Source of the DNA: SIG459 sp045538735
GTDB taxonomy: Bacteria; Bacillota; Clostridia; Oscillospirales; Oscillospiraceae
Assembly (NCBI GenBank): GCA_045538735.1
Contig: JAZSRY010000006.1
Coordinates: forward strand, 1 to 6,374
Length of the DNA: 6,374 bases
Direction: 5' to 3'
Shown: in pieces, positions 1-5,974 of the stretch
Layout: the number at the start of each line of letters is the position of its first letter
Position numbering within the stretch: the first letter of the stretch is position 1
Program-made: the position numbers and the translations under genes
The notes under the pieces: model-generated
Told to the model about the DNA's origin: nothing
The model's input: only the letters and a program-made list of their open reading frames with translations
Databases searched by the model: none

Positions 1-1
1 C

Positions 2-892
2 AACCTCGGATATGGTTACATCGGTATCAGCGCTAACCGTGTAAACGTTGCAGGCGACATTGATTCCGACGCTTCCAAGAATCTCCGTAAAGCACTTGCT
101 ACCGTACTTGCAGTTTACAGAGACATCTCTGTTGACTCTTACTACGGCGAATTCGCAAACGTCATCAACTATCCCATCTCCGACACCTCCTGGGCCGCTC
201 CCCGCGTGACCGACGAGGGCTACGAGATCGCATTCTCCACCGACGTAAACGGCGATCCCATCTACACCGAAGGCATGACTGCTGACGAGAAGTACGAGGC
301 TGCTAAGGCTGCTGCTCTCGGCTTCTTCGAGGCTGCCGGCTACACCGTAGCTGACGGCAAGATCACTGCTGCTCCCAAGGGCGGCAAGATGGATTGCGAA
401 GTCATGGTCGGCGGCGGCGGTACCGGTGACCACCCCACCTTCATGGCTCTGACCCTCGCTTCCGAGGCTCTCAAGGAAATCGGCTTCAACTTCATCGTTA
501 CCGATATGTCCAACTTCTCTGAGCTGACCAACGCCGTTAACGGCGGTACTGCTGAGATGTTCGCAATGGCATGGCAGGCAACTCCCGACCCCGACATGTA
601 TCAGATTTACCACTCTCTCGGCGGCTCCAACGAGAAGAGCTACTGGATCAAGGATGCTGAACTCGACGAGCTCATCATGATGGCACGTCAGTCCACCGAC
701 CAGACCTACCGCAAGACCCTCTACAAGGAGTGCCTTGACATCGTTGCTGACTGGGCAGTTGAGATCCCCGTATATCAGCGCCAGAACTGCATCATCTTCT
801 CCACCGAGCGCGTTAACATGGATACCGTTACTCCCGACATCACCACCTTCTGGGGTTGGGCAAACGATATCGAGCTTCTGGAGATGAACTAA
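2..892 (+). CDS. oppA: ABC transporter family-5 solute-binding protein (peptide type), 5'-truncated
   Basis: This is the C-terminal 296 residues of an extracellular substrate-binding protein that delivers peptides (or another solute of this family) to the permease encoded downstream. The reading frame is open from base 2, so the start codon, signal peptide and any lipobox lie outside the window. Family-5 proteins usually have about 500-550 residues, so roughly the last half to three fifths is present. Features typical of SBP_bac_5 are visible: NLGYGYIGISANR at fragment residues 1-13, a following helix with LRKALA, ATPDPDMYQIYHS at about 193-205, and the closing AVEIPVYQRQN segment at about 252-262. 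The gene ends in TAA at 890-892 and is followed by a strong stem-loop. Codon use is highly biased to C-ending codons, as expected for an abundant protein. Family and role are firm from the sequence and the operon. The substrate (oligopeptide, dipeptide, nickel or another) cannot be decided, so the symbol is a family label. Confidence 0.93.
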   Translation, partial: NLGYGYIGISANRVNVAGDIDSDASKNLRKALATVLAVYRDISVDSYYGEFANVINYPISDTSWAAPRVTDEGYEIAFSTDVNGDPIYTEGMTADEKYEAAKAAALGFFEAAGYTVADGKITAAPKGGKMDCEVMVGGGGTGDHPTFMALTLASEALKEIGFNFIVTDMSNFSELTNAVNGGTAEMFAMAWQATPDPDMYQIYHSLGGSNEKSYWIKDAELDELIMMARQSTDQTYRKTLYKECLDIVADWAVEIPVYQRQNCIIFSTERVNMDTVTPDITTFWGWANDIELLEMN

Positions 893-937
893 GTCTGAGG
901 ACTTGGGTTTCTGAAAAGCTATAATACCAATTAATCA

Positions 938-971
938 GGTTGCCAAGGGGGCTTATGCCCTCTTGGCAATC
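938..971 (+). promoter_or_regulatory. Stable stem-loop between binding-protein and permease genes
   Basis: Bases 940-952 pair with 957-969: 13 base pairs including one G-U, closed by a TTAT loop. Two more outer pairs are possible (938-971, and 939-970 as G-U). It begins 48 bases after the oppA stop. No U-run follows directly (the next bases are TCCCCCGTC), so it does not look like a normal intrinsic terminator. In binding-protein transporters such a hairpin often protects the 3' end of the upstream message or partly stops read-through, raising binding protein over permease. That role is inference here. A competing pairing of GGGGG 947-951 with CCCCC 971-975 is possible but weaker. Confidence 0.75.
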
Positions 972-1029
972 CCCCGTCAAAAAAGATACCTTAATTTTTC
1001 CTATAAATTAAAAAATTCGCAGCTGTTAA

Positions 1030-1145
1030 TCTGCATATGAGACGGCCGGTCCGGCTGTTTCGGCCAGAGACAACAAGTTTTGTCGGAGCGGCTGCCTGAT
1101 ATGCAGAACCTGCTTTGGCCTGTCGGATTATATCGTTCAGGCTAA
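1030..1145 (+). promoter_or_regulatory. Candidate structured leader RNA upstream of oppB
   Basis: This part of the 343-base gap (893-1235) has no convincing gene but contains nested and adjacent complementary arms. Outer stem: 1030-1038 with 1099-1107, nine perfect pairs. Inside it: 1044-1048 with 1061-1065 (GGCCG/CGGCC) and 1069-1073 with 1080-1084 (GACAA/TTGTC). Next to it: 1115-1122 with 1138-1145, eight pairs including one G-U. A small stem 1171-1174/1180-1183 follows. I do not recognise the conserved boxes of the cobalamin, SAM, TPP or T-box families. It may be a regulatory leader, a processed spacer, or chance pairing in a GC-rich stretch. The pairings are read by eye; no folding energy was computed. 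Confidence 0.35.
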
Positions 1146-1171
1146 CATATCTGAAAGAAAAGAAATATAAA
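1142..1171 (+). promoter_or_regulatory. Weak sigma-70-type promoter candidate for oppB
   Basis: CTAACA (1142-1147, four of six matches to TTGACA) is followed after 18 bases by TATAAA (1166-1171, five of six matches to TATAAT). Transcription would start near 1178 and leave a leader of about 58 bases that still contains the whole 1185-1227 pseudoknot candidate. TTCAG 1136-1140 and CTGAA 1151-1155 form a dyad around the -35 element. The -35 match is poor and AT-rich spacers give such matches by chance. Read-through from oppA is an equally good explanation for oppB expression. Confidence 0.2.
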
Positions 1172-1184
1172 GGCAAAATGCCTC

Positions 1185-1227
1185 AGCGGTGAAAAATCCC
1201 TTGAACCGCTATAACAAACGGAGGGAT
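1185..1227 (+). promoter_or_regulatory. Possible H-type pseudoknot covering the oppB ribosome binding site
   Basis: Stem 1 is AGCGGT 1185-1190 with ACCGCT 1205-1210, six perfect pairs. Its 14-base loop carries ATCCCTT (1196-1202), which is complementary to GAGGGAT (1221-1227), seven pairs with one G-U. That second strand contains most of the Shine-Dalgarno sequence GGAGGG (1220-1225), which lies 10 bases before the oppB ATG at 1236. The two helices can coexist as an H-type pseudoknot with a 5-base first loop (GAAAA), a 2-base junction and a 10-base A-rich third loop (1211-1220). This topology is used by several translational riboswitches, such as preQ1 and SAM-II, but I do not recognise a known ligand consensus. 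The complementarity is seen directly; regulation is inferred. Confidence 0.4.
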
Positions 1228-1235
1228 CTTATAAA

Positions 1236-2222
1236 ATGTATAAATATATAATTAAACGAATTCTGCTTTCAATCGTAATACTCTTTTTCGTAATATTCAT
1301 CATCTATGCAGTGCTGCGCTGCCTGCCCATGAGCTACGTTGAAACCATGGCAGTTCAGCTTTCTCAGGCTCCCGGTTCAAAGTCCTATGAGGAATGGCTG
1401 GTGCAGCTAAATGCTCAGTATGGTCTGGACATTGGCATTATTCCCGGCTTCTTTGTGCAGCTGGGCCATCTGCTCACCGGTAACTTCGGCGACAGCTGGA
1501 AGTATACCGTTCCTGTTATCGAGAAGTTCAACGATGTTATCTGGCTGAGCTTCATTGTTGGCGCCATTGCCTTGTTCTTTGAGCTTATAATTGCAATTCC
1601 CCTCGGCGTTATTGCAGCAACCAAGCAGTACAGTAAGACTGACTATGCTATCACTGCCATTGCGCTGACCGGTATATCTTTGCCCACCTTCTTTCTCGCA
1701 ACCTTCCTGAAGCTGATATTCTCCGTCAAACTGGGCTGGTTCGATTTGTTCGGCCTTGTCGGACGAGACCATCAAAGTCTGGATGCAATGGGGCAGTTCC
1801 TGGATAAGGCCAATCACCTTGTCTTGCCGATCATAACCCTGACCATCATTTCCATCGGTGGTCTTATGCGCTATACCCGTACCAATATGCTTGAGGTTCT
1901 CAATGCTGACTATATCCGTACCGCCCGTGCAAAGGGTCTCAGCGAGCGCAAGGTTATCTATACCCACGCCTTCCGCAACACCCTTATTCCTCTGGTTACC
2001 ATCGTTGGCGGCTCTCTGCCCGGTCTTTTCTCCGGTGCTCTCATTACCGAGACCCTGTTTATGATCCCCGGCATTGGTTACACCTCTTACAATGCAATGA
2101 TTGCCGGCGATATTCCCTTCTCCGTGTTCTATCTGAGCTTCCTTGCCGTGTTGACTCTGGCAGGTAACCTCATCACCGACCTTCTCTACGGCGTGGTCGA
2201 TCCCCGCGTACGCTACTCTTAA
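1236..2222 (+). CDS. oppB: Opp/Dpp-type ABC transporter permease, OppB/DppB subunit
   Basis: One of the two integral membrane subunits forming the peptide channel. At 328 residues it has a normal length for OppB/DppB. It starts with a basic-hydrophobic segment (transmembrane helix at about 8-29), followed by an extracellular stretch of about 70 residues ending in the family-typical GNFGDS (82-87). Further helices lie at about 102-125, 137-160, 195-215, 250-275 and 295-318. The cytoplasmic EAA loop that docks on the ATPase is at about 224-252 (ADYIRTARAKGLSERKV, then LIP). The C-terminus VDPRVRYS is typical. The ATG at 1236 is supported by GGAGGG at 1220-1225. The first codons are AT-rich (tat aaa tat ata att), unlike the rest of the gene, which may keep the initiation region open. 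oppC starts 17 bases after the stop. OppB versus DppB cannot be separated by sequence alone. Confidence 0.95.
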   Translation: MYKYIIKRILLSIVILFFVIFIIYAVLRCLPMSYVETMAVQLSQAPGSKSYEEWLVQLNAQYGLDIGIIPGFFVQLGHLLTGNFGDSWKYTVPVIEKFNDVIWLSFIVGAIALFFELIIAIPLGVIAATKQYSKTDYAITAIALTGISLPTFFLATFLKLIFSVKLGWFDLFGLVGRDHQSLDAMGQFLDKANHLVLPIITLTIISIGGLMRYTRTNMLEVLNADYIRTARAKGLSERKVIYTHAFRNTLIPLVTIVGGSLPGLFSGALITETLFMIPGIGYTSYNAMIAGDIPFSVFYLSFLAVLTLAGNLITDLLYGVVDPRVRYS

Positions 2223-2239
2223 GAAAGGAGAGAATTGCA

Positions 2240-3793
2240 ATGAGCGAAAAAGAAATAAACACCTCTGCTGCCTCTCCTGAAACCGAAGAGCAGCTTTCCC
2301 TTAACGATGACCGCCGCGTAAAGAGCCTTTCTCCCGGCGCTCTCGTTGCAAAGCGTTTCTTCCGCAACCGTCTGGCTGTTGTTGGTCTTGTTATCCTCGC
2401 ATTCATGTTCGTTTTCTCCTTTATCGGCGGCTGGATTATGCCCTACGGTCAGGAGCAGGTTTTCTTCACCGACGAAATGCAGATGAAGGAATATGCCGGT
2501 GCCACCGAGAATAACGAATACCGCTATATCTCCGCAGAAGGTCAGGACTTCGGCGCAGTTCTGCAGGCAAAGTTCACTCTCGCTGAAAAGAAGGGCGAAG
2601 AGAGCTTTGTAAATAAGGACATCGAGTACACTGTTAAGAAGCTCGGTACCGAGCTTTACACCGTGTCTCAGGGCGACACCGTTCTCGGCGCTGCCTATAA
2701 AGATCTTATCAATCCCTTTGACCAGAGCGCAAAGTTCTCCTTTGAGTTCACCGTCAACGCTCTTGAAGCCTATGTAAACGGAGAAAACTCCTTCAAGGCC
2801 GATGGCACAAGCTATCAGCTGGATGACAACGGCACTGTTTCCGGTGCTGAGGGCGAGATTGCCTATATCAGCCGCATTATTGTCCAGTCCAAGGTTGCCG
2901 GAACTAATATCAGCCGCGAGATGAAGGAGATTGTTTCTGCCAACATTGAAGACGGCATCACCGCCTTTACCTACACCGGCGCAGACGGCATTGAGCATGA
3001 GTATACCATGGAATATGTCCCTGCTGACAAGATCTGGTCCATCAAGGAATCCACCGCTACCCGCGTTTTCGACAAGTATTCTTTCCCCAGCGCCGAGCAT
3101 CCTCTCGGTACCGATAAAAACGGTATGGATATGATCACCCGCCTTATGTATGGCGGCCGTGTCTCCCTCGTTATCGGCTTTATCGTTGTTTTCATTTCCG
3201 CCTTCATCGGCGTTATTCTGGGCGGTATCTCCGGCTACTTCGGCAAGTGGGTCGACCAGCTCATTATGCGTATAGTCGATATTTTCTACTGCATACCCTC
3301 CACACCTCTGCTCATAATTCTGGGTGCGGCCATGGACGGTATGCGAGTTGACCCACAGATTCGTATGCTTTATCTGATGCTCATCCTTGGCTTCCTGGGA
3401 TGGCCCGGCATTGCCCGTCTGGTCCGCGGCCAGATCCTCTCCCTCCGCGAGCAGGAGTTCATGACTGCAACCGAGTCCAGCGGCCTCCGCGTAAGCCGCC
3501 GAATCTTCAAGCACCTCATTCCCAATGTAATTCCCCAGCTCATCGTCACCTGCACCATGAGCCTCGGTTCCACCATCATCACCGAGTCCACCCTTTCCTT
3601 CCTGGGTCTCGGCGTTAAGTTCCCCTTTGCTTCCTGGGGCAACATCATCAACGATGTTAACAATGTCCATGTTCTCACCAACTACTGGTTCATCTGGATC
3701 CCCGCAGGCGTTCTGCTGGTTTTCACCGTTCTCGGCTTCAACTTCGTCGGTGACGGTCTCCGCGACGCTTTCGACCCCAAGATGAAACGATAA
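2240..3793 (+). CDS. oppC: Opp/Dpp-type ABC transporter permease, OppC/DppC subunit with large insert
   Basis: Partner permease subunit. At 517 residues it is much longer than the usual 280-310 for OppC/DppC. The order is: a charged cytoplasmic N-terminus (1-44) with KRFFRNRLAVVG leading into helix 1 (about 45-66); an extra region at about 71-279; then the canonical core beginning SAEHPLGTDKNGMD (284-297). The remaining helices fall within about 306-505. The EAA loop is at about 404-432 (EQEFMTATESSGLRVSRRIF, then LIPN), and the C-terminus GDGLRDAFDPKMKR is typical. The insert lies between helix 1 and helix 2, so by family topology it is outside the cell, where the binding protein docks. The start is supported by AGGAG at 2226-2230, 9 bases before the ATG. 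The frame is intact and codon use does not change across the insert, so there is no sign of a recent fusion or frameshift. oppD follows after 16 bases. Confidence 0.95.
   Translation: MSEKEINTSAASPETEEQLSLNDDRRVKSLSPGALVAKRFFRNRLAVVGLVILAFMFVFSFIGGWIMPYGQEQVFFTDEMQMKEYAGATENNEYRYISAEGQDFGAVLQAKFTLAEKKGEESFVNKDIEYTVKKLGTELYTVSQGDTVLGAAYKDLINPFDQSAKFSFEFTVNALEAYVNGENSFKADGTSYQLDDNGTVSGAEGEIAYISRIIVQSKVAGTNISREMKEIVSANIEDGITAFTYTGADGIEHEYTMEYVPADKIWSIKESTATRVFDKYSFPSAEHPLGTDKNGMDMITRLMYGGRVSLVIGFIVVFISAFIGVILGGISGYFGKWVDQLIMRIVDIFYCIPSTPLLIILGAAMDGMRVDPQIRMLYLMLILGFLGWPGIARLVRGQILSLREQEFMTATESSGLRVSRRIFKHLIPNVIPQLIVTCTMSLGSTIITESTLSFLGLGVKFPFASWGNIINDVNNVHVLTNYWFIWIPAGVLLVFTVLGFNFVGDGLRDAFDPKMKR
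2450..3076 (+). other. Extra extracytoplasmic domain within OppC
   Basis: This segment encodes about residues 71-279 of the OppC-like protein, where most family members have only about 30 residues between helix 1 and the HPLGTD motif. It is polar, rich in Glu, Asp, Lys, Thr and Gly, has no cysteine and no strong hydrophobic helix, and shows alternating patterns suggesting beta strands (for example KFSFEFTV at 165-172 and HEYTMEYV at 253-260). Two stretches, about 111-151 and 165-203, look like diverged copies of one unit. I do not recognise a named domain. Contact with the binding protein or the substrate is a reasonable guess from its location only. Confidence 0.7.
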
Positions 3794-3798
3794 GGAGG
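3792..3798 (+). promoter_or_regulatory. oppD ribosome binding site overlapping oppC stop
   Basis: AAGGAGG matches the anti-Shine-Dalgarno sequence fully and shares its two A bases with the oppC TAA stop (3791-3793). It lies 11 bases before the ATG at 3810. It fixes the oppD start at 3810, including the basic N-terminal extension. The internal ATG codons at 3894 and 3948 have no such site upstream. Confidence 0.85.
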
Positions 3799-3809
3799 GA
3801 GGAAATACT

Positions 3810-4958
3810 ATGGCTAAGAAAAAACCTGAAGGTTACCTCTCCGGCCGCGAGGCAAGAAAGATTTCCAAGGCAAACCGCCGCATCACCGATAAGATGGAGA
3901 AGCAGCGCAAGCGCAGAAATGTTCCCGAGAGCGAATACCTCACCACTATGCAGGATCCCCGCAATGCCGTTGAGTTCGATAACCTCCATACCTACTTCTT
4001 CACCGATGCAGGTACCGTTAAGAGCGTTGACGGTGTCAGCTTTGAAGTTCCTCTGGGCGCAACTGTCGGCGTCGTCGGCGAGTCCGGCTGCGGCAAGAGC
4101 GTTACCAGCCTTTCCCTGATGCAGCTTCTGCAGCGTCCTCAGGGCCAGGTCGTTGAAGGCGAGATCCGCGTCAATCTGGGTGACAAGTGCTACGATGTTA
4201 CCAAGGTTCCCAATGAGAAGATGCAGAATCTCCGCGGCAACTATATTTCTATGATTTTCCAGGAGCCCATGACCGCTCTTAACCCTGTTTTCCGCATCGG
4301 CGAACAGCTCACCGAAGTTATCGAGCTCCATGACGCAGAAGGCAGAACTGCAGAGAGTATCAAGGCACGCTGCATCGAGCTTCTTGAGATGGTCGGCATT
4401 GCCAACAGCGAGGGTGTATACAAGATGTATCCCCACGAGCTTTCCGGCGGTATGCGTCAGCGTGTTATGATCGCTATGGCTCTGGCCTGCAACCCCAAGG
4501 TTATCATCGCAGACGAGCCCACCACCGCTCTGGACGTTACCATTCAGGCTCAGATTCTGGATCTGCTCCGTCAGCTGAAGGATAAGATCAATTCCTCTAT
4601 CATGCTCATCACTCATGACCTTGGCGTTATCGCCGAGATGGCAGATTATGTTGTCGTCATGTATGCAGGACGTATAGTTGAGAAGGGAACTGCAGATGAT
4701 ATCTTCTATCACCCCGCTCATCCCTACACCATCGGTCTGATGGCCTCCAAGCCTGTTGTCGGCAAGAAGGTAGACAAGCTCTACTCCATCCCCGGCAAGG
4801 TTCCCAACCCCATCAACATGCCCAACTACTGCTATTTCAAGGATCGCTGCGAGATGTGTGTTGAAGGCTGCAATGGTGAATATCCCTGCGAAATCAGCCT
4901 TAGCGATACCCACAAGGTCAGCTGCTACCGCTACTACAACAAGGAGGGTGAACAGTAA
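3810..4958 (+). CDS. oppD: Opp/Dpp-type ABC transporter ATP-binding protein, OppD/DppD subunit
   Basis: Cytoplasmic ATPase that works with OppF to power import. Visible motifs: Walker A GESGCGKS (90-97), Q-loop glutamine 151 in FQEPMTALNP, signature LSGGMRQR (211-218), Walker B VIIADEP (231-237) with catalytic E236, and switch histidine 269 in THD. HPAHPYTIGL (301-310) begins the oligopeptide/dipeptide C-terminal region. This is followed by cysteines 341, 347, 350, 354 and 372 (spacing C-X5-C-X2-C-X3-C-X17-C) plus C360. Related DppD/OppD proteins bind a 4Fe-4S cluster there; its presence here is inferred. At 382 residues it is longer than the usual 320-350, because about 50 residues precede the ATPase domain. 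Residues 1-36 contain 15 Lys/Arg. The gene overlaps oppF by one base (TAATG), implying translational coupling. Confidence 0.95.
   Translation: MAKKKPEGYLSGREARKISKANRRITDKMEKQRKRRNVPESEYLTTMQDPRNAVEFDNLHTYFFTDAGTVKSVDGVSFEVPLGATVGVVGESGCGKSVTSLSLMQLLQRPQGQVVEGEIRVNLGDKCYDVTKVPNEKMQNLRGNYISMIFQEPMTALNPVFRIGEQLTEVIELHDAEGRTAESIKARCIELLEMVGIANSEGVYKMYPHELSGGMRQRVMIAMALACNPKVIIADEPTTALDVTIQAQILDLLRQLKDKINSSIMLITHDLGVIAEMADYVVVMYAGRIVEKGTADDIFYHPAHPYTIGLMASKPVVGKKVDKLYSIPGKVPNPINMPNYCYFKDRCEMCVEGCNGEYPCEISLSDTHKVSCYRYYNKEGEQ
4941..4947 (+). promoter_or_regulatory. oppF ribosome binding site inside the end of oppD
   Basis: AAGGAGG lies in the last codons of oppD (encoding Lys-Glu-Gly), 10 bases before the oppF ATG at 4958. 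With the one-base stop/start overlap TAATG, it indicates reinitiation or coupled translation, which would keep the two ATPases near equal amounts. Confidence 0.85.
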
Positions 4959-5974
4959 TGGAAGAACTGAATATTGTCAACACCCCCGAAGAGCAGAGCG
5001 AATATATCCTTGAGGTCAAAAACCTCAAGAAGCATTTCCCCATCAAGGGCGGCTTCATTTCCCGTACTGTCGGCCATGTAAAGGCTGTTGACGGCGTAAG
5101 CTTCAAGCTTAAGCGCGGCACCACCATGGGTCTCGTCGGTGAGTCCGGCTGCGGCAAGACCACCACCGGTCGTGTCATCCTCCGCCTCAGCGGTGAAAAG
5201 ACTGACGGTGAAGTCCTCTTCAACGGTCAGGAAGTCTATGACCTCTCCACCAAGGAAATGCGCGCAATGCGTCCCAAGATGCAGATTATCTATCAGGATC
5301 CCTTCTCCAGCCTTTCTCCCCGTCTTCCCGTCGGCGAGATTATCGGCGAAGCTGTCCGCGAGCATAAGATTGTTCCCCCCGACCAGTTTGATGATTATAT
5401 CGATTCCGTTATGGATGACTGCGGACTCCAGCCCTTCCACAAGGATCGTTATCCCCACGAGTTCTCCGGCGGTCAGCGCCAGCGTATATGCATTGCACGC
5501 GCTCTGGCTCTCAACCCCGAGTTCATCGTCTGCGATGAGCCTGTTTCCGCTCTGGACGTTTCCATCCAGGCACAGATCATCAACCTGCTGAAGGAACTGC
5601 AGGAAAAGAGAAACCTCACCTATCTCTTCATCTCCCACGACCTGAGTGTTGTTGAGCATATCTCCGATACCGTCGGCGTTATGTATCTGGGCAATCTTGT
5701 TGAGTACGGCGAGACCGAGGATATCTTCCGCAATCCTCTCCACCCCTACACCAAGGCTCTCTTCTCTGCAATTCCCATTCCTGACCCCAAGGCCAAAATG
5801 GACCGCATAGTTTTGGAAGGCTCTATTCCTTCTCCCGCCAATCCCCCCAAGGGCTGCAAGTTCCATACCCGCTGCGCCAACTGCATGGAGCGCTGCAAGG
5901 TGGAAGAACCTGTTCAGCGTGAGATCGAGCCCGGTCACTTTGTAGTCTGCCATCTTTACGACGAGGAGAAATAA
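4958..5974 (+). CDS. oppF: Opp/Dpp-type ABC transporter ATP-binding protein, OppF/DppF subunit
   Basis: Second cytoplasmic ATPase, forming a heterodimer with OppD under the two permeases. The 338 residues are normal for OppF. Motifs: Walker A GESGCGKT (61-68), Q-loop glutamine 113 in YQDPFSSLSP, signature FSGGQRQR (169-176), Walker B FIVCDEP (189-195) with catalytic E194, switch histidine 227 in SHDLS, and HPYTKALFSAIP (262-273) opening the C-terminal domain. The YQDPFSSL and SGGQRQR forms are the OppF/DppF type. C-terminal cysteines 300, 306, 309, 313 and 331 have the same spacing as in OppD (C-X5-C-X2-C-X3-C-X17-C), a candidate iron-sulfur site. All catalytic residues are present, so both ATP sites should be active. 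The stop TAA (5972-5974) touches the ATG of the next gene. Confidence 0.95.
   Translation: MEELNIVNTPEEQSEYILEVKNLKKHFPIKGGFISRTVGHVKAVDGVSFKLKRGTTMGLVGESGCGKTTTGRVILRLSGEKTDGEVLFNGQEVYDLSTKEMRAMRPKMQIIYQDPFSSLSPRLPVGEIIGEAVREHKIVPPDQFDDYIDSVMDDCGLQPFHKDRYPHEFSGGQRQRICIARALALNPEFIVCDEPVSALDVSIQAQIINLLKELQEKRNLTYLFISHDLSVVEHISDTVGVMYLGNLVEYGETEDIFRNPLHPYTKALFSAIPIPDPKAKMDRIVLEGSIPSPANPPKGCKFHTRCANCMERCKVEEPVQREIEPGHFVVCHLYDEEK

Noticed and set aside
896..925. TATAAT at 920-925 as a promoter for the downstream operon
   Set aside because: The -10 match is perfect, but no acceptable -35 lies 16-18 bases upstream and there is no TG extension.
938..999. The stem at 940-969 as an intrinsic terminator of oppA
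   Set aside because: No U-run follows the stem directly; the first T-run (995-999) is 25 bases away.
1037..1099. A 20-codon + strand frame rich in Arg (leader peptide candidate)
   Set aside because: No ribosome binding site before the ATG and no run of one amino acid suggesting attenuation.
1101..1145. A 14-codon + strand frame (MQNLLWPV start) as a leader peptide
   Set aside because: Only a weak GGAG 12 bases upstream; too short and unsupported without conservation.
991..1176. A 61-residue - strand frame in the oppA-oppB gap
   Set aside because: No recognisable protein features, no similarity I can name, and it lies across the stem-forming region. Better explained as a chance frame.
1185..1227. 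Assigning the pseudoknot to the preQ1 or SAM-II riboswitch class
   Set aside because: The topology is similar, but loop lengths and sequence do not match the consensus as I know it, and a peptide permease is not a usual target.
2219..3670. A 483-residue open frame on the - strand opposite oppC
   Set aside because: It is in exact antisense codon register with oppC, which carries all permease motifs. The frame arises from sense codon bias, has no family resemblance, and looks like low-complexity shadow protein.
3738..4913. A 391-residue open frame on the - strand opposite oppD
   Set aside because: Same register effect; oppD has complete Walker, signature and H-loop motifs on the + strand.
4934..5953. 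A 339-residue open frame on the - strand opposite oppF
   Set aside because: Same register effect; it mirrors oppF almost end to end.
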